From the NCBI GenBank assembly GCA_037968475.1, contig JBBKVO010000022.1, positions 1 through 64,000 on the forward strand: 64,000 nt of DNA, read 5' to 3'. The stretch comes from SB11 sp037968475. GTDB lineage: Bacteria > Bacteroidota > Bacteroidia > UBA8524. Below are positions 46,317-55,942 of this stretch, piece by piece (position 1 is the first letter of the stretch; every line of letters begins with the position of its first letter). A program made the position numbers and the translations under genes. The notes under the pieces were generated by a model. It was not told the origin of the DNA. It did not search any database and saw only the letters and a program-made list of their open reading frames with translations.

Positions 46317-46728
46317 CGGGTGTTAATTGGAAAGGGGAGGGGTTTGTTTCTTGCCAATGTGCTAATGTGTAAATATGCCAATGTGCTAATGGAAAAGAAG
46401 GGAGGTATAATGCTATAGCCTTATAAGGTGGTGTTATAAGGCATAGGGCTTATAATGGATTATTAAAGCAAACAAAAATCATTGCATAGCACTTGCATAC
46501 GCCCCGCATATGCGTTTGGGGGGTAAAAAAAGCTATACTTTTTTGTTGATTAGCGTAAAATGCTAAATGATAACTGTTTAATGGCGTGCGATTGCATAGC
46601 GTGGCGCAGGTATTTCTAATTTCTAAAACTATATTCTTTTTATATAAAGAGAAAAAAAGAAGTGTGTTTGCACAAAACAATTTTTTACAAAGTACTGATG
46701 GAAATGTGTTACAGAAAAAGTCGCATCA
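46317..46728. other. 410-bp spacer upstream of block 3
   Basis: It contains a short tandem repeat of about 20 bp (tgccaatgtgctaatg) near 46350-46392 and AT-rich sequence, and presumably the block 3 promoter. I see no RNA gene, and the one open frame here has no coding character. Confidence 0.4.
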
Positions 46729-46953
46729 TTATCTAAAATAGCTTAAAAAATCAGCCACTAGCTGTTGCAGCTTATTGGTTTTTTGGGGGAGAATGGGTGG
46801 AGGTATAATTATCTCACGTTTTTTAATTTCTTCTTGCAATATTTCTTTTACTTCGGGCGCAAGGGTTTCGGCTTCTTGAGTGGCAAGATTAAATATCTTT
46901 ACATCGGTAAGCTGGGCGTAGTTTTCCCGTAACTCTTCCTTACTAAATTGCAT
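46729..46953 (-). CDS. small acidic protein, conserved-looking
   Basis: A 74-residue protein from the ATG at 46953. The pattern FSKEELRENYAQLTDVKIFNLA...LAPEVKEILQEEIKKREI is seen in small Bacteroidota proteins of unknown function. A TATCTTTG box (46960-46967) overlaps two in-frame ATGs upstream, so transcription should begin near 46953, which favours this start and a nearly leaderless message. It is helical and has no membrane segment. It lies between phage blocks but shows no phage relationship. Confidence 0.6.
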   Translation of the reverse strand: MQFSKEELRENYAQLTDVKIFNLATQEAETLAPEVKEILQEEIKKREIIIPPPILPQKTNKLQQLVADFLSYFR

Positions 46954-46997
46954 AGACATCAAAGATAGAGATATTTAGGTTAGAATGTCCTATTCCA

Positions 46998-47495
46998 TTA
47001 ATACTGTAATATAGTATTAAATATTTCTTCGTTTTTTCTTGCGTAAAAATTAATGTTATACCTAAATAGGTGATAGGCAAAGGCTGGAATAAGTAAAGCT
47101 AGCCATATTATTATTAGTATGTGATATACTGCAACGACAATGATTATCAGTAAGGCTATAATAAACAAGATATATATGCTTTCTTTTTGCCCATTATCAT
47201 ATTGCAATTTAAAAGTAATCGTAGCTCCTACATCCTTTGCTTCTATAGTGCCGGTAATTAAAATATAAGAACCTCTTTCAGCAAAAAACTGAGAAGAGAG
47301 TGTTGTGTTATTGTATAAAGTGAAATCAGTGCTATTAATTATTCCGATATATTTTTTAGGCTTGAATTTGGGTATATTAAATGTAGGTATTTGATTTATT
47401 TCCCTCTCTTCTGTATTGCTTTTAAGCCGTTCAATCACCTTCACAGGCGATAGCTGTGTAGAAATAGTAAAACTCTTTTCAGGTATTAATTTCAT
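46998..47495 (-). CDS. membrane protein of unknown function
   Basis: A 165-residue protein from the ATG at 47495. A soluble beta-rich N-terminal part (about 1-110) is followed by two strongly hydrophobic segments at about 110-127 and 129-147. The C-terminus is basic and cytoplasmic. The family is not recognised. It is on the minus strand, divergent from the tail protein gene at 47604, with about 108 bp between their starts. It may belong to the host chromosome, since no phage feature is seen. Confidence 0.6.
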   Translation of the reverse strand: MKLIPEKSFTISTQLSPVKVIERLKSNTEEREINQIPTFNIPKFKPKKYIGIINSTDFTLYNNTTLSSQFFAERGSYILITGTIEAKDVGATITFKLQYDNGQKESIYILFIIALLIIIVVAVYHILIIIWLALLIPAFAYHLFRYNINFYARKNEEIFNTILQY

Positions 47496-47603
47496 TACAG
47501 CAAAAATACACTTCAATGTTTAATGGCAATTGATAAATGTTAAATGCCAAATGCATCTCGCACACAAAAAAGTTCAAATCAAACTATCAATAAAAAATTT
47601 CTT

Positions 47604-48833
47604 ATGTCAATTACCCTACACGATAGGCCGCAAACGCTTACGCCTGTTTATAACGATATGATGTTTGTGGCAGGCAGCACGCTGGCCTCGCAACAATATT
47701 TTAAAATGGTGGTAAAGGTATACCATGGCGGCACGCTACTAAAAACCCTAAAATACGATAAATGGCCTACGGGCGATTTTGTGCAAGCCGATGTGCACCG
47801 AATGCTTGAACCCAGCTATAATTTTATTATTGATAATTTGGCTTTGGGACACACCGAGTTTCAAGTAGCACACGTAACCCTATCCAACTATTCGGTTACA
47901 TTTACCGAAGAGATAAACAACACCTCAATTTCAAGCGGAATGGTAACCGCAACGGGCTACGCTTTTAATGCCTCGTTAAAATACCTCGATTGGATAAATT
48001 TTGATTATACCCAATACAATCTCACAACAGGCACGCAAAAAAGTTTTCTTACCAATTCCCCTCGTAACTTAAAAATACGTGTTGATGAGGCTGCTTCGCT
48101 AAGTTTTATATCTTTAAATAAAGAGGCTGAAACGGCATTAATAACTACCTATAATTCCGCAGGCGGAGTAATTAACACTTACCAAATAAGCAACGGTATT
48201 TATGGTGGAACTAGCGATAGTATAAGCCGATCGCTCGATTTTATGTGCGGGCCATACAACCTAAATAAATATGCACAATTAGAGGCCATTGCCGATATTA
48301 TTACTGATAGCGTGCACAGCTATACCGTGCAAATGCTTGATGTTGCTAATAATCCCATTAGCGAAATATTTACGTTTGAAATTGACCGCGATTGCAGTCG
48401 GCACGATATGTTTCGTCTTCATTTTCTAAACCGTTTAGGTCGCTTTGATAGCTTCACTTTTAAAGGGCAGCACAAACAAACCACTAATTTTAAACGTAGC
48501 GAATACCAACGCTTTACAGGCTATACCGATTTAACAGGGCTTACGTGGGAAAATACCTCGTATGCACGCGGTAATGTGGTGTTTGATACCGAAGAAACCG
48601 AAGTATACAATATTAGCACGGGTTGGATAAGCCAAGAAGAAAGCCAATGGTTGCAAGAGTTGGCGGGAAGCCCCGCCGTATACTGGCAAATAGACCCTGC
48701 CGACCCTAAAAAAACAATTGCAGTACGCATTACCGAAAACAGCTACGAGGTGAAAAAATATGCCAACAAAAAGCTGTTTAGCCTTAACCTGACTATGGAA
48801 TTAGCCCAACCCAATTATCGCCAACGTGTATGA
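47604..48833 (+). CDS. phage tail protein
   Basis: A 409-residue protein from the ATG at 47604 (MSITLHDRPQTLTPVYNDMM). This start motif is common in tail proteins of Bacteroidota phages from memory; about 60 bp of in-frame codons upstream are excluded as leader. It is beta-rich throughout, with no signal peptide. Its stop overlaps the next tail gene by 4 bp (ATGA), so the two form one unit. It probably sits at the tail tip (distal tail or baseplate-like). The exact role cannot be read from sequence. Confidence 0.65.
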   Translation: MSITLHDRPQTLTPVYNDMMFVAGSTLASQQYFKMVVKVYHGGTLLKTLKYDKWPTGDFVQADVHRMLEPSYNFIIDNLALGHTEFQVAHVTLSNYSVTFTEEINNTSISSGMVTATGYAFNASLKYLDWINFDYTQYNLTTGTQKSFLTNSPRNLKIRVDEAASLSFISLNKEAETALITTYNSAGGVINTYQISNGIYGGTSDSISRSLDFMCGPYNLNKYAQLEAIADIITDSVHSYTVQMLDVANNPISEIFTFEIDRDCSRHDMFRLHFLNRLGRFDSFTFKGQHKQTTNFKRSEYQRFTGYTDLTGLTWENTSYARGNVVFDTEETEVYNISTGWISQEESQWLQELAGSPAVYWQIDPADPKKTIAVRITENSYEVKKYANKKLFSLNLTMELAQPNYRQRV

Positions 48834-51781
48834 GAACCCAAATACTGATAAACAACAAACAAATAGACTTGCTAAAGGATGTTAGCCTAAACATTACCAA
48901 GCAACTGATAGATATACAAAGCCCTGAAAAACGCAAAACCGATCGCACACTTACTATTGAAATACCCGGTAGCAAAACCAACGATAAACTGTTTAGTTAT
49001 ATTTTTGAGGTAAATATTGATTTATATACTAGTGATAGCGGGCAAGAAACACCAAATTTTAATCCCAATAAAAAAGCTGATGCCATTATTTTTATTGATA
49101 ATTTTCAGCAATTAAAAGGCTATTGCCAGCTAACAGATATTACTGTTGAACATCGTGATAAAATAACCTATAAAATAGTTTGCTATGGCGAAATTGGTGA
49201 TTTATTTGCCAAAATTGATAATCAGGTTGATGAAGAAGACAAGGCCTTAAAAGGCGAGCTTACCGACCTTGATTTTAGTGAGTTTGACCATGTATATCAC
49301 AGAGGAAATATTGCTAATTCTTGGGATACTGAAATTATAGAGAATGGTTCGGGTACTGCTGTTTCACTTGGTAAGGGCTACGTATACCCCATGATAGATT
49401 ACGGCTATCAGAAAAACTATGTAAGCGGTACTAAGACCGACCAATGGGGGGTGGAGCAATTTCGCCCTGCCATATATACCAAACAATATATTGATAAAAT
49501 ATTTGAAAAGGCCGGCTATACCTATACCAGCAATTTTTTAAATTCCGATTTTTTTAAGCGATTAATTGTTCCGTTTAATAGCGAGCAATTTTTATTAACC
49601 AAAGAAGAAGTTGATAGCAGGTTGTTTAACGTTGGATTATCAGCAGAGTTGTCTACTGATTTTTTACCTGACTCTGGGTCATTTGCAGGGGTTTCTCCAA
49701 TACTTTTTGATATTGACAATGTATCCCCTAATTATTTTGATAACTCATTTCAGTACGATGTTTCAACAGGCATATTTACTTGCAATAAAACAGGTAAATA
49801 CCAATTTAAATCAAGTGTTGATTGTCATGTTAAAAATACATCTTTCAACGCATACGATTACCACTATAATGATTTCCAAATAGTAATTAGTATAGTACAT
49901 AGGGTAAGTGGTGTCGATAATCATTTATGTTCTAATACGGGGAAAGTACTTTTTTATCCTCCAACTCATCCTGTTACAGTAGGAGTCAATTATACAAGTT
50001 CACAAGTGGTTGTTGAGCTACTGTCGCCTGAAGTAACAATTAAAGCAGGTGAACAAATTTTTGTTGCTCCTATTAGATTTGATAATCTTATAAGAGCTGT
50101 TGGATATGGTGAGGTATACCGTGCAATAACAGATACCGGTTATAAGTTAATTATAAATAGTAGCAGCGGCAGCAACACATTTTTTTCAAATGCTGTTCCC
50201 AACGCGGTAGTTAATGAAGGGGATGATATCCCTTTAAATGTATGTATACCAACTGGTATTAAACAACGTGATTTTTTAGGCTCAATAATAAAAGCCTTTA
50301 ATCTGTATGTAGAGCCAAATCCCGATAAAGATAACGACCTTATTATCGAGCCACGAGCCGATTACTACACAGGGCAAAGTACTGATTGGACACATAAACT
50401 GGATATAAGCAAAGAGTTTACTATCAGTCCTATGGCTGCACTTGATGCAGGCGAGTATCATTTTACGTATAAAGAAGATGGGGATTATCTCAATAAAAAT
50501 TATAAAGACCAATACGACCGCACGTATGGCGATTATAAACTTAAAATTAATAATGATTTTGTTAAAAGCAGTAAAAAAATAGAATTAATATTTGCGCCTA
50601 CACCTTCATTCAGAGCAAAAGACGACCCCACAGAGCGCATACTGCCTTATATGGCTTTTGTGGATAGTAAAAATACGGTTAGTACAAAAACCAGCAAAAT
50701 TCGTTTGTTGTATTATGGTGGAATGAAAGACTGCGAGCCTTGGTCGTTTTTGGCCAGTGGGTTTTCAGGCTATCAATTTGACCAATATCCATACAGTGGG
50801 CATTTGAATGATCCTTTCAATAGCACCTTCGATTTAAACTTTGCGCCTCCTTTTCAAATATATTATCAATCAACTGCCGACAAAAAAATAGATTACACCA
50901 ATCAAAACCTGTATACCCGCTATTGGTATGCCCAAATGAAGGAAATTACCGATAAAAACAGTAAGCTGGTTGAAGGTTGGTTTTATCTCACTCCTGCTGA
51001 TATACAAGGGCTTTCATTCCGTAAATATTATTTTATTAAAGATGCGTATTACCGTTTATTAAAAATAGAAAATTACGACCCTGTTTTTAATAAAGTAACC
51101 AAGTGCAAATTTTTAAAAGTACAAGAGTTTGATGCGCCTCTTCAGGTTCGTACAGGTATTAACGGCGGGCGAGGTATATTTGGTACAGCGGGTACAGTAT
51201 ACCAAATACCCACAGTTGGCGGCACTGCATCACCCGCAGGTTCGCCAAGCAGTGGGCCACGTGTAGTTACAGGTTGGAATAATACAGTAGATAGCACCAC
51301 GCTATCGGTATTGCTTACAGGTGTGGGCAATAACGTATTGGCAGGTGGCGAGCGTATACACGTAATTGGCGGCGGCGGAAACCTTATAGAAGCAGGCTTG
51401 CAAGATGTAACCCTAATAAACAGTAGCGGAATTACCGTTACAGAACCCGGTGTATTATATCTTAATAATCAAAGGTTTTATTCAGGCGCAATGGGTGATG
51501 CGGTTAGCATAACAACGGATAATAGCCCCTATACCCTCACTACAGCTACCCGAACTCTTTTTTGCGATGCCACCGAAGGCGAAATAACCGTAAACCTACC
51601 CACAGCCGAAGGGAACAACGGGAAAATATTTGAAATAATAAAAACCGATGATTCAGTAAATACCGTGTACATAGACGGTTACTCTAGCGAGACTATAAAC
51701 GGGTCGGCAGGGCAAACCCTTGTTTCTGCTTATGATAAAATAACTATTGTGTGCAATAGCACCACGTGGTTTAAACTATAA
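48830..51781 (+). CDS. large tail tip / receptor-binding protein
   Basis: A 983-residue protein. The N-terminal 130 residues (QILINNKQIDLLKDVSLNIT and DITVEHRDKITYKIV) resemble tail proteins that attach to the tail tip. The C-terminal 200 residues change character: glycine/serine-rich linkers, then a beta-solenoid-like set (GNNVLAGGERIHVIGGGG, VTLINSSGITVTEPG). The final domain has NLPTAEGNNGKIFEI and DKITIVCNSTTWF, like receptor-binding ends of phage fibers. It probably contacts the target cell. The C-terminal domain is a plausible region for host-range change. Confidence 0.75.
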   Translation: MRTQILINNKQIDLLKDVSLNITKQLIDIQSPEKRKTDRTLTIEIPGSKTNDKLFSYIFEVNIDLYTSDSGQETPNFNPNKKADAIIFIDNFQQLKGYCQLTDITVEHRDKITYKIVCYGEIGDLFAKIDNQVDEEDKALKGELTDLDFSEFDHVYHRGNIANSWDTEIIENGSGTAVSLGKGYVYPMIDYGYQKNYVSGTKTDQWGVEQFRPAIYTKQYIDKIFEKAGYTYTSNFLNSDFFKRLIVPFNSEQFLLTKEEVDSRLFNVGLSAELSTDFLPDSGSFAGVSPILFDIDNVSPNYFDNSFQYDVSTGIFTCNKTGKYQFKSSVDCHVKNTSFNAYDYHYNDFQIVISIVHRVSGVDNHLCSNTGKVLFYPPTHPVTVGVNYTSSQVVVELLSPEVTIKAGEQIFVAPIRFDNLIRAVGYGEVYRAITDTGYKLIINSSSGSNTFFSNAVPNAVVNEGDDIPLNVCIPTGIKQRDFLGSIIKAFNLYVEPNPDKDNDLIIEPRADYYTGQSTDWTHKLDISKEFTISPMAALDAGEYHFTYKEDGDYLNKNYKDQYDRTYGDYKLKINNDFVKSSKKIELIFAPTPSFRAKDDPTERILPYMAFVDSKNTVSTKTSKIRLLYYGGMKDCEPWSFLASGFSGYQFDQYPYSGHLNDPFNSTFDLNFAPPFQIYYQSTADKKIDYTNQNLYTRYWYAQMKEITDKNSKLVEGWFYLTPADIQGLSFRKYYFIKDAYYRLLKIENYDPVFNKVTKCKFLKVQEFDAPLQVRTGINGGRGIFGTAGTVYQIPTVGGTASPAGSPSSGPRVVTGWNNTVDSTTLSVLLTGVGNNVLAGGERIHVIGGGGNLIEAGLQDVTLINSSGITVTEPGVLYLNNQRFYSGAMGDAVSITTDNSPYTLTTATRTLFCDATEGEITVNLPTAEGNNGKIFEIIKTDDSVNTVYIDGYSSETINGSAGQTLVSAYDKITIVCNSTTWFKL

Positions 51782-51816
51782 AACAATCAATTAAATACTA
51801 CAAAAGCATTGCAACA

Positions 51817-54417
51817 ATGGCAAACGAAAAAGATATAGAAGTAACCCTCAAGGTCGATTCCACCATAGCACGGGCGCGACTAGACGAGGTAAAAAAAATA
51901 ATAAATGAGTTAAAAACCCTAATGGGGGATCCTGCTGCCTTTACCAAATCGTTTGATGGACTGGAGGCGAAAGTAGGCTTGGTGCAGCAAAAAATTGAAA
52001 GCCTGCAAGGTGTATTAGCGCAGTTGGGCGAAACCTCAAACGCTGTGTTTGTTTTTCAGGATTTAAGCACTCAAATAGTTGAAGTAAATACCAGTGTAAT
52101 ATCACTGCAACAAGAAACCAATACCCTTATACAAAGTTTTGAAGGCGTTGCAGCAGCAGGCGAAAAAATAAGCACGGAGGTTGTACCTGCAATAGCCGAA
52201 AAAACTAATGAACTGGCTGAAAATACCGAAAAAGCCAAAGAAAAAGTATCAGGTCTTGCAGATGTGTTTGAAAACCAGTTGCCCCTTGTTCGTGATAATT
52301 TAGACAAACTATCGGGTTCTATAGAAGAAATAAAAGGTGGTTTTGCTGCCGCCGGCGATTTGGCTAAAGTTTTTGGGCTTGAAAACGATAACATTACCCA
52401 AACAATAAACAAACTTACACAAGCTCAAAAAGCCCTTGGCGAAGCCCAAAAAATGGCTAAAACCATTCAAGAAGGCTATGCCAAAGCAACCAAAGCTCTT
52501 ACGGCAATACAAACGGCTTTTAACACAATAAACACACTGGTAACAAAAGGCTTTAAAATGCTTAAACTGGCTATGGCCAGCACTGGTATTGGGCTCCTTG
52601 TGGTGGGCATAGGCTTACTTATTGCCAATTTTGATAAAGTTAAGGCCGTTATAAGCAATGTAGTAGGTAAATTTAATCCCCTCAAAGCCATAGTTGATGG
52701 CGTAAAAAATGCTTTTAATTTTTTGGTTGATATGGCCAAAAATATGTTTAACGGCTTTGGCTTAATAAGCAAAGTATTAGGCATTCTTTCTGAGAAATTC
52801 CCTTTCCTTAAAAAAGTAATTGACCCTGTTAAAAATATTTTTGATAAACTGAAAAATATAAGCGGATTATTAATTACAGGGTTCGAGTTAATCAAAAAAG
52901 GGGTTCAGGCACTTGCCGATAAATTTCCTGCTTTGGGAAATGCTATTAACGCAGTTAAAGAATTTTTTGGCGAGTTGCTTGATATAGGCAAGCGGGCACT
53001 TGATTGGCTGGGTTTCTCATCAGAAAAAGTTGAAGAAACAAACAAGAAAATTGTAACAAATACTAAGGAAACAACCAAAGAATTAAACGAAGAGGGAGAA
53101 AAGCAGGTAGAGAATAAGACTGAAAATGATAATCAAGAAGTTGAGAGTGAGGAGGATAAAAACAAACGTCTTGCAAAACTGCGAGACGAACGCTTAAAGG
53201 CCGAGTGGGAGTTTAGAGCCTTGCAACTTAGGAATATGAAAGAAAGCCGAGAGAAAGACTTGGCCGAAGAGCAACTAAGGTACGAGAAGGAGCAAGAAAA
53301 GTATAAGGGAAATAAAAAGGCTTTGCTTGAGGTTGCTGAATTTCATAATACTAAGGTTACCAATATTAATAGTGAGTGGGATACTAAGGAAAGCGAAGAA
53401 AGAAAGAAAAAGGATGCTGAGGAACTAGCTAGTTTTAGAAAGGGAATTTCAGAAAAAGAGAAAGCCTTTAAGGATAATTTAGCAAAACAGAAAAGTGATA
53501 TTGATGCTGAGCTACAACAACGTTTAGAAAGTAATAAAAAGACTGAGCAAGCAGATAGAGAAGCTATGATTAATGGCAACTTAACCGCTAATCAGTACGA
53601 AGAAAACAAAAAGGCACGCGCAAGTGCTGCACAAGCCGACTATTTAGCACAAATACAAGCAAATAATGAAGCCAAAATTCAGGAAACAAAGGATTTTTAC
53701 GATAATTTAATAAAAGCCGAACAAGAAAAAATTGCCGAAAAAGGGATAAGTGAAATTGAGTTCGAAGCCATTTCAGCCGAACTCAAAAAACAAAGTGCTG
53801 AGGAAGCCAAAGCTATTCAGGGTGAAATTGACCTTGCCCAAAAAGAAGCCGAAGATGAAGCTACCGAAGAACACCTTGCCAAACTGAAAGAAAATGTAGA
53901 GCGTGAAAAAGCTATTAAAAAAGCAGGTTGGGACTATGCAGAAAAAGCCGCACAAAGCGGGCTAGACTTGGTAACCACCATAAACGATAATCTCACCAAA
54001 AATGCTAAAAAACAAAACGATATACAAAAAGCAGTAACGCTGGTTAAAATTGGTATTGATTCGGCCAAAGCAATAAGTAACGCCATAGCCAATGCCAATG
54101 CCCCAACTCCTGATAACGTTGCCACTGGTGGTATTGCCGGTATAGCCAAGTTTGTGGCTATATCGGCGCAAATTGCCACAGCCGTTGCCCAAGCGCACAA
54201 AGTACTATCAACAGGGGTGCCCAGTAGCGGGGGAAGTTCCTCTCCCTCAGCTCCAACAGTGTCAGCGCCACAGCTTAGTGCACCTCAAATTGGGGGGACA
54301 CAAATTATTGCCCGTCAGCACAATCCCGAACCTATAAAAGTGTTTGTTAGCGAGGCAGATATACGCAATACCCAACGCAAAGTGGCTATAATAGAAGGAC
54401 AAAGCGAAGTAGTTTAA
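51817..54417 (+). CDS. phage tail tape measure protein
   Basis: An 866-residue protein with long coiled coils (about 1-240 and 430-740). A hydrophobic region with membrane-like helices lies near 250-275, and alanine-rich helices occur at the C-terminus. These are the typical features of tape measure proteins, which set tail length and pass through the tail tube. At about 0.15 nm per residue this would give a tail near 130 nm (estimate). It follows the tail tip gene after 35 bp, whereas tape measure genes usually precede the tip genes. It is the last of the virion genes. Confidence 0.82.
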   Translation: MANEKDIEVTLKVDSTIARARLDEVKKIINELKTLMGDPAAFTKSFDGLEAKVGLVQQKIESLQGVLAQLGETSNAVFVFQDLSTQIVEVNTSVISLQQETNTLIQSFEGVAAAGEKISTEVVPAIAEKTNELAENTEKAKEKVSGLADVFENQLPLVRDNLDKLSGSIEEIKGGFAAAGDLAKVFGLENDNITQTINKLTQAQKALGEAQKMAKTIQEGYAKATKALTAIQTAFNTINTLVTKGFKMLKLAMASTGIGLLVVGIGLLIANFDKVKAVISNVVGKFNPLKAIVDGVKNAFNFLVDMAKNMFNGFGLISKVLGILSEKFPFLKKVIDPVKNIFDKLKNISGLLITGFELIKKGVQALADKFPALGNAINAVKEFFGELLDIGKRALDWLGFSSEKVEETNKKIVTNTKETTKELNEEGEKQVENKTENDNQEVESEEDKNKRLAKLRDERLKAEWEFRALQLRNMKESREKDLAEEQLRYEKEQEKYKGNKKALLEVAEFHNTKVTNINSEWDTKESEERKKKDAEELASFRKGISEKEKAFKDNLAKQKSDIDAELQQRLESNKKTEQADREAMINGNLTANQYEENKKARASAAQADYLAQIQANNEAKIQETKDFYDNLIKAEQEKIAEKGISEIEFEAISAELKKQSAEEAKAIQGEIDLAQKEAEDEATEEHLAKLKENVEREKAIKKAGWDYAEKAAQSGLDLVTTINDNLTKNAKKQNDIQKAVTLVKIGIDSAKAISNAIANANAPTPDNVATGGIAGIAKFVAISAQIATAVAQAHKVLSTGVPSSGGSSSPSAPTVSAPQLSAPQIGGTQIIARQHNPEPIKVFVSEADIRNTQRKVAIIEGQSEVV

Positions 54418-54421
54418 GCTA

Positions 54422-54461
54422 TTAGTCAACTGTTGACTGTCAACCGTCCACAGTTGACTAT
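54422..54461. terminator. inverted repeat between convergent genes
   Basis: TAGTCAACTGT (54423-54433) pairs perfectly with ACAGTTGACTA (54450-54460) around a 16-bp loop. There is no T run, so termination is only suggested by its position between the convergent tape measure and dioxygenase genes. Confidence 0.4.
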
Positions 54462-55339
54462 CACCCAAACTGCACACAACGCATACTTATACTGCCGTGC
54501 TCTATACCCTCGTATAGGTGCACGGCTTCTTCTTTTTCGCCTTGTAAGGCAAGCGTATACAGAAGCGGCAAATAATGATCGTTAGTAGGAACTGATAAAG
54601 TGGCGGCAGTACCCAGTTTATTATAATCAATCAAACCTTGATGGTTGCGTTCGTTAAGGTGTTTTTTCACCACCTCGTCAAATTCAATAGCCCAATCAAA
54701 CTTTGCATTTTCATTCCTAAAATCAACTTGGCGTAGATTGTGTACAATATTACCGCTGCCCAAAATCATCACCCCTTTATCACGAAGCGACGAAAGATAT
54801 TTAGCCAAATCATAGTGGTATTGCGGTGTTTGGTAATAATCAATACTTAACTGAAAAACAGGAATATCGGCCGCAGGGTATAGGTGTTTTAGCACCGACC
54901 ACGCCCCATGGTCAAGCCCCCATTCAGTGTCTTCGCCCACAGTAACCTTGGTTTTCAAAAGCTCAATAGTTTCCTTTGCTAATTCTGGCGAGCCTTTGGC
55001 GGGATATTGCACATCAAATAATTCTTGAGGGAAACCTCCAAAATCGTGTATAGTTTCAGGTGTTGGCGTAGTGGCCACCCACGTTCCCCTTGTTAGCCAG
55101 TGTGCCGAAACTACTAAAATAGCCTTTGGTTTCTCTAGCGTAGTCCCTAGTTTACTTAGCCTTTGCGTAAAACTATTGTCGTTTAGCGCATTCATTGGGT
55201 TGCCGTGCCCAATAAACAAAACGGGAGCTTTAGCAGCAGGTGCGCTATTATCAACGCTTTTTTTAAAATCGTTTAACCCCAATAGGGGAGTAGTAACTAT
55301 TGCCATACCAAGGGTTTTTATAAAGTCGGCGCGTTTCAT
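54461..55339 (-). CDS. ygiD: 4,5-DOPA-extradiol-dioxygenase-like enzyme (YgiD family)
   Basis: A 292-residue class III extradiol dioxygenase-like protein. The N-terminus (MKRADFIKTLGMAIVTTPLLG) could be an export signal or lipoprotein-like leader. Motifs include FIGHGNPMN (H45), SAHWLTRGTW, GLDHGAWSVLKHLYP and GSGNIVHNLRQVDF, which supply the metal-ligand histidines. Family members open catechol rings such as DOPA, but YgiD-type enzymes have mostly uncertain physiological substrates. It stands alone and is transcribed from the promoter at 55357-55387. It is not linked by overlap to the operon further right. Confidence 0.85.
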   Translation of the reverse strand: MKRADFIKTLGMAIVTTPLLGLNDFKKSVDNSAPAAKAPVLFIGHGNPMNALNDNSFTQRLSKLGTTLEKPKAILVVSAHWLTRGTWVATTPTPETIHDFGGFPQELFDVQYPAKGSPELAKETIELLKTKVTVGEDTEWGLDHGAWSVLKHLYPAADIPVFQLSIDYYQTPQYHYDLAKYLSSLRDKGVMILGSGNIVHNLRQVDFRNENAKFDWAIEFDEVVKKHLNERNHQGLIDYNKLGTAATLSVPTNDHYLPLLYTLALQGEKEEAVHLYEGIEHGSISMRCVQFG

Positions 55340-55356
55340 TTGCGGCTAATTATAGT

Positions 55357-55387
55357 CAAAAATACATAATCAATGTTTCAACATCAA
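55357..55387 (-). promoter_or_regulatory. promoter of the dioxygenase gene
   Basis: On the minus strand, TATTTTTG (55364-55357) lies about 17 bp before the ATG. A TTG (55387-55385) is 20 bp upstream of it, close to the Bacteroidota consensus. Confidence 0.6.
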
Positions 55388-55419
55388 ATACATTGCCAAT
55401 AATAAACAAGATAGTATTT

Positions 55420-55534
55420 TTAACTCACCCCAAAAAACACAAAGCCTAACGACTGCCCAACACTTCCCCTCTCTTTTGTAGAAGAGGCGCGCATGAATAC
55501 AAATCGGGCAAAACAATATGCTGGGGTGAGTTAA
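55420..55534. repeat. MITE-like palindromic repeat, copy 1
   Basis: TTAACTCACCCC at the left end is a perfect inverted match to GGGGTGAGTTAA at the right end. An inner CCCCTCTC-type hairpin is present. A linked repeat of about 200 bp (55535-55730) contains attcatacc/ggtatgaat dyads and separates it from copy 2. No gene occurs in 55388-55942. Confidence 0.8.
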
Positions 55535-55730
55535 AAAGCCCTCGTCGACAGTCTAAAACCTGCCGCTATTCATACCCTATCGGGATTTCCGAGAGGTATG
55601 AATAAGAATTTTCACGCAAAGAGTTGAAGCCGCAAAGGGGGTGAGCAAAGATATATGCATGTACAAGTTTCATTAAATGTTGAACATTAGTATGGTTAAG
55701 TCGCTATATCCGCAAGCGAATAATAATAAT

Positions 55731-55848
55731 GTTTACTCACCCCAAAAAATACAAAGCTGCTCGACTACCCAACACTCCCCCTCTCTTACTAAAAAGAGAG
55801 GGGCGCGTTGACACAAATCGGGCAAAACAATACGCTGGGGTGAGTTAA
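55731..55848. repeat. MITE-like palindromic repeat, copy 2
   Basis: This is the same family, beginning TTTACTCACCCCAAAA and ending GGGGTGAGTTAA at 55848, with the inner hairpin CCCCTCTCT/AGAGAGGGG. It lies about 95 bp beyond the stop of the ligase gene. Confidence 0.8.
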
Positions 55849-55942
55849 AAAGCCCTTGTCACAGGTTTCAACCCGATGAAGAATTAATAACTCTTAAATG
55901 ATAATTGTTTAATACTCAATGATAAATGTTCAATGTCCCATG

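Noticed and set aside
46450..46680. 76-codon minus-strand frame
   Set aside because: No coding character, cysteine/aromatic-rich odd composition, and it lies in spacer sequence.
55420..55850. CRISPR-like array
   Set aside because: Only two dissimilar palindromic repeats with unequal spacing and no short regular spacers.
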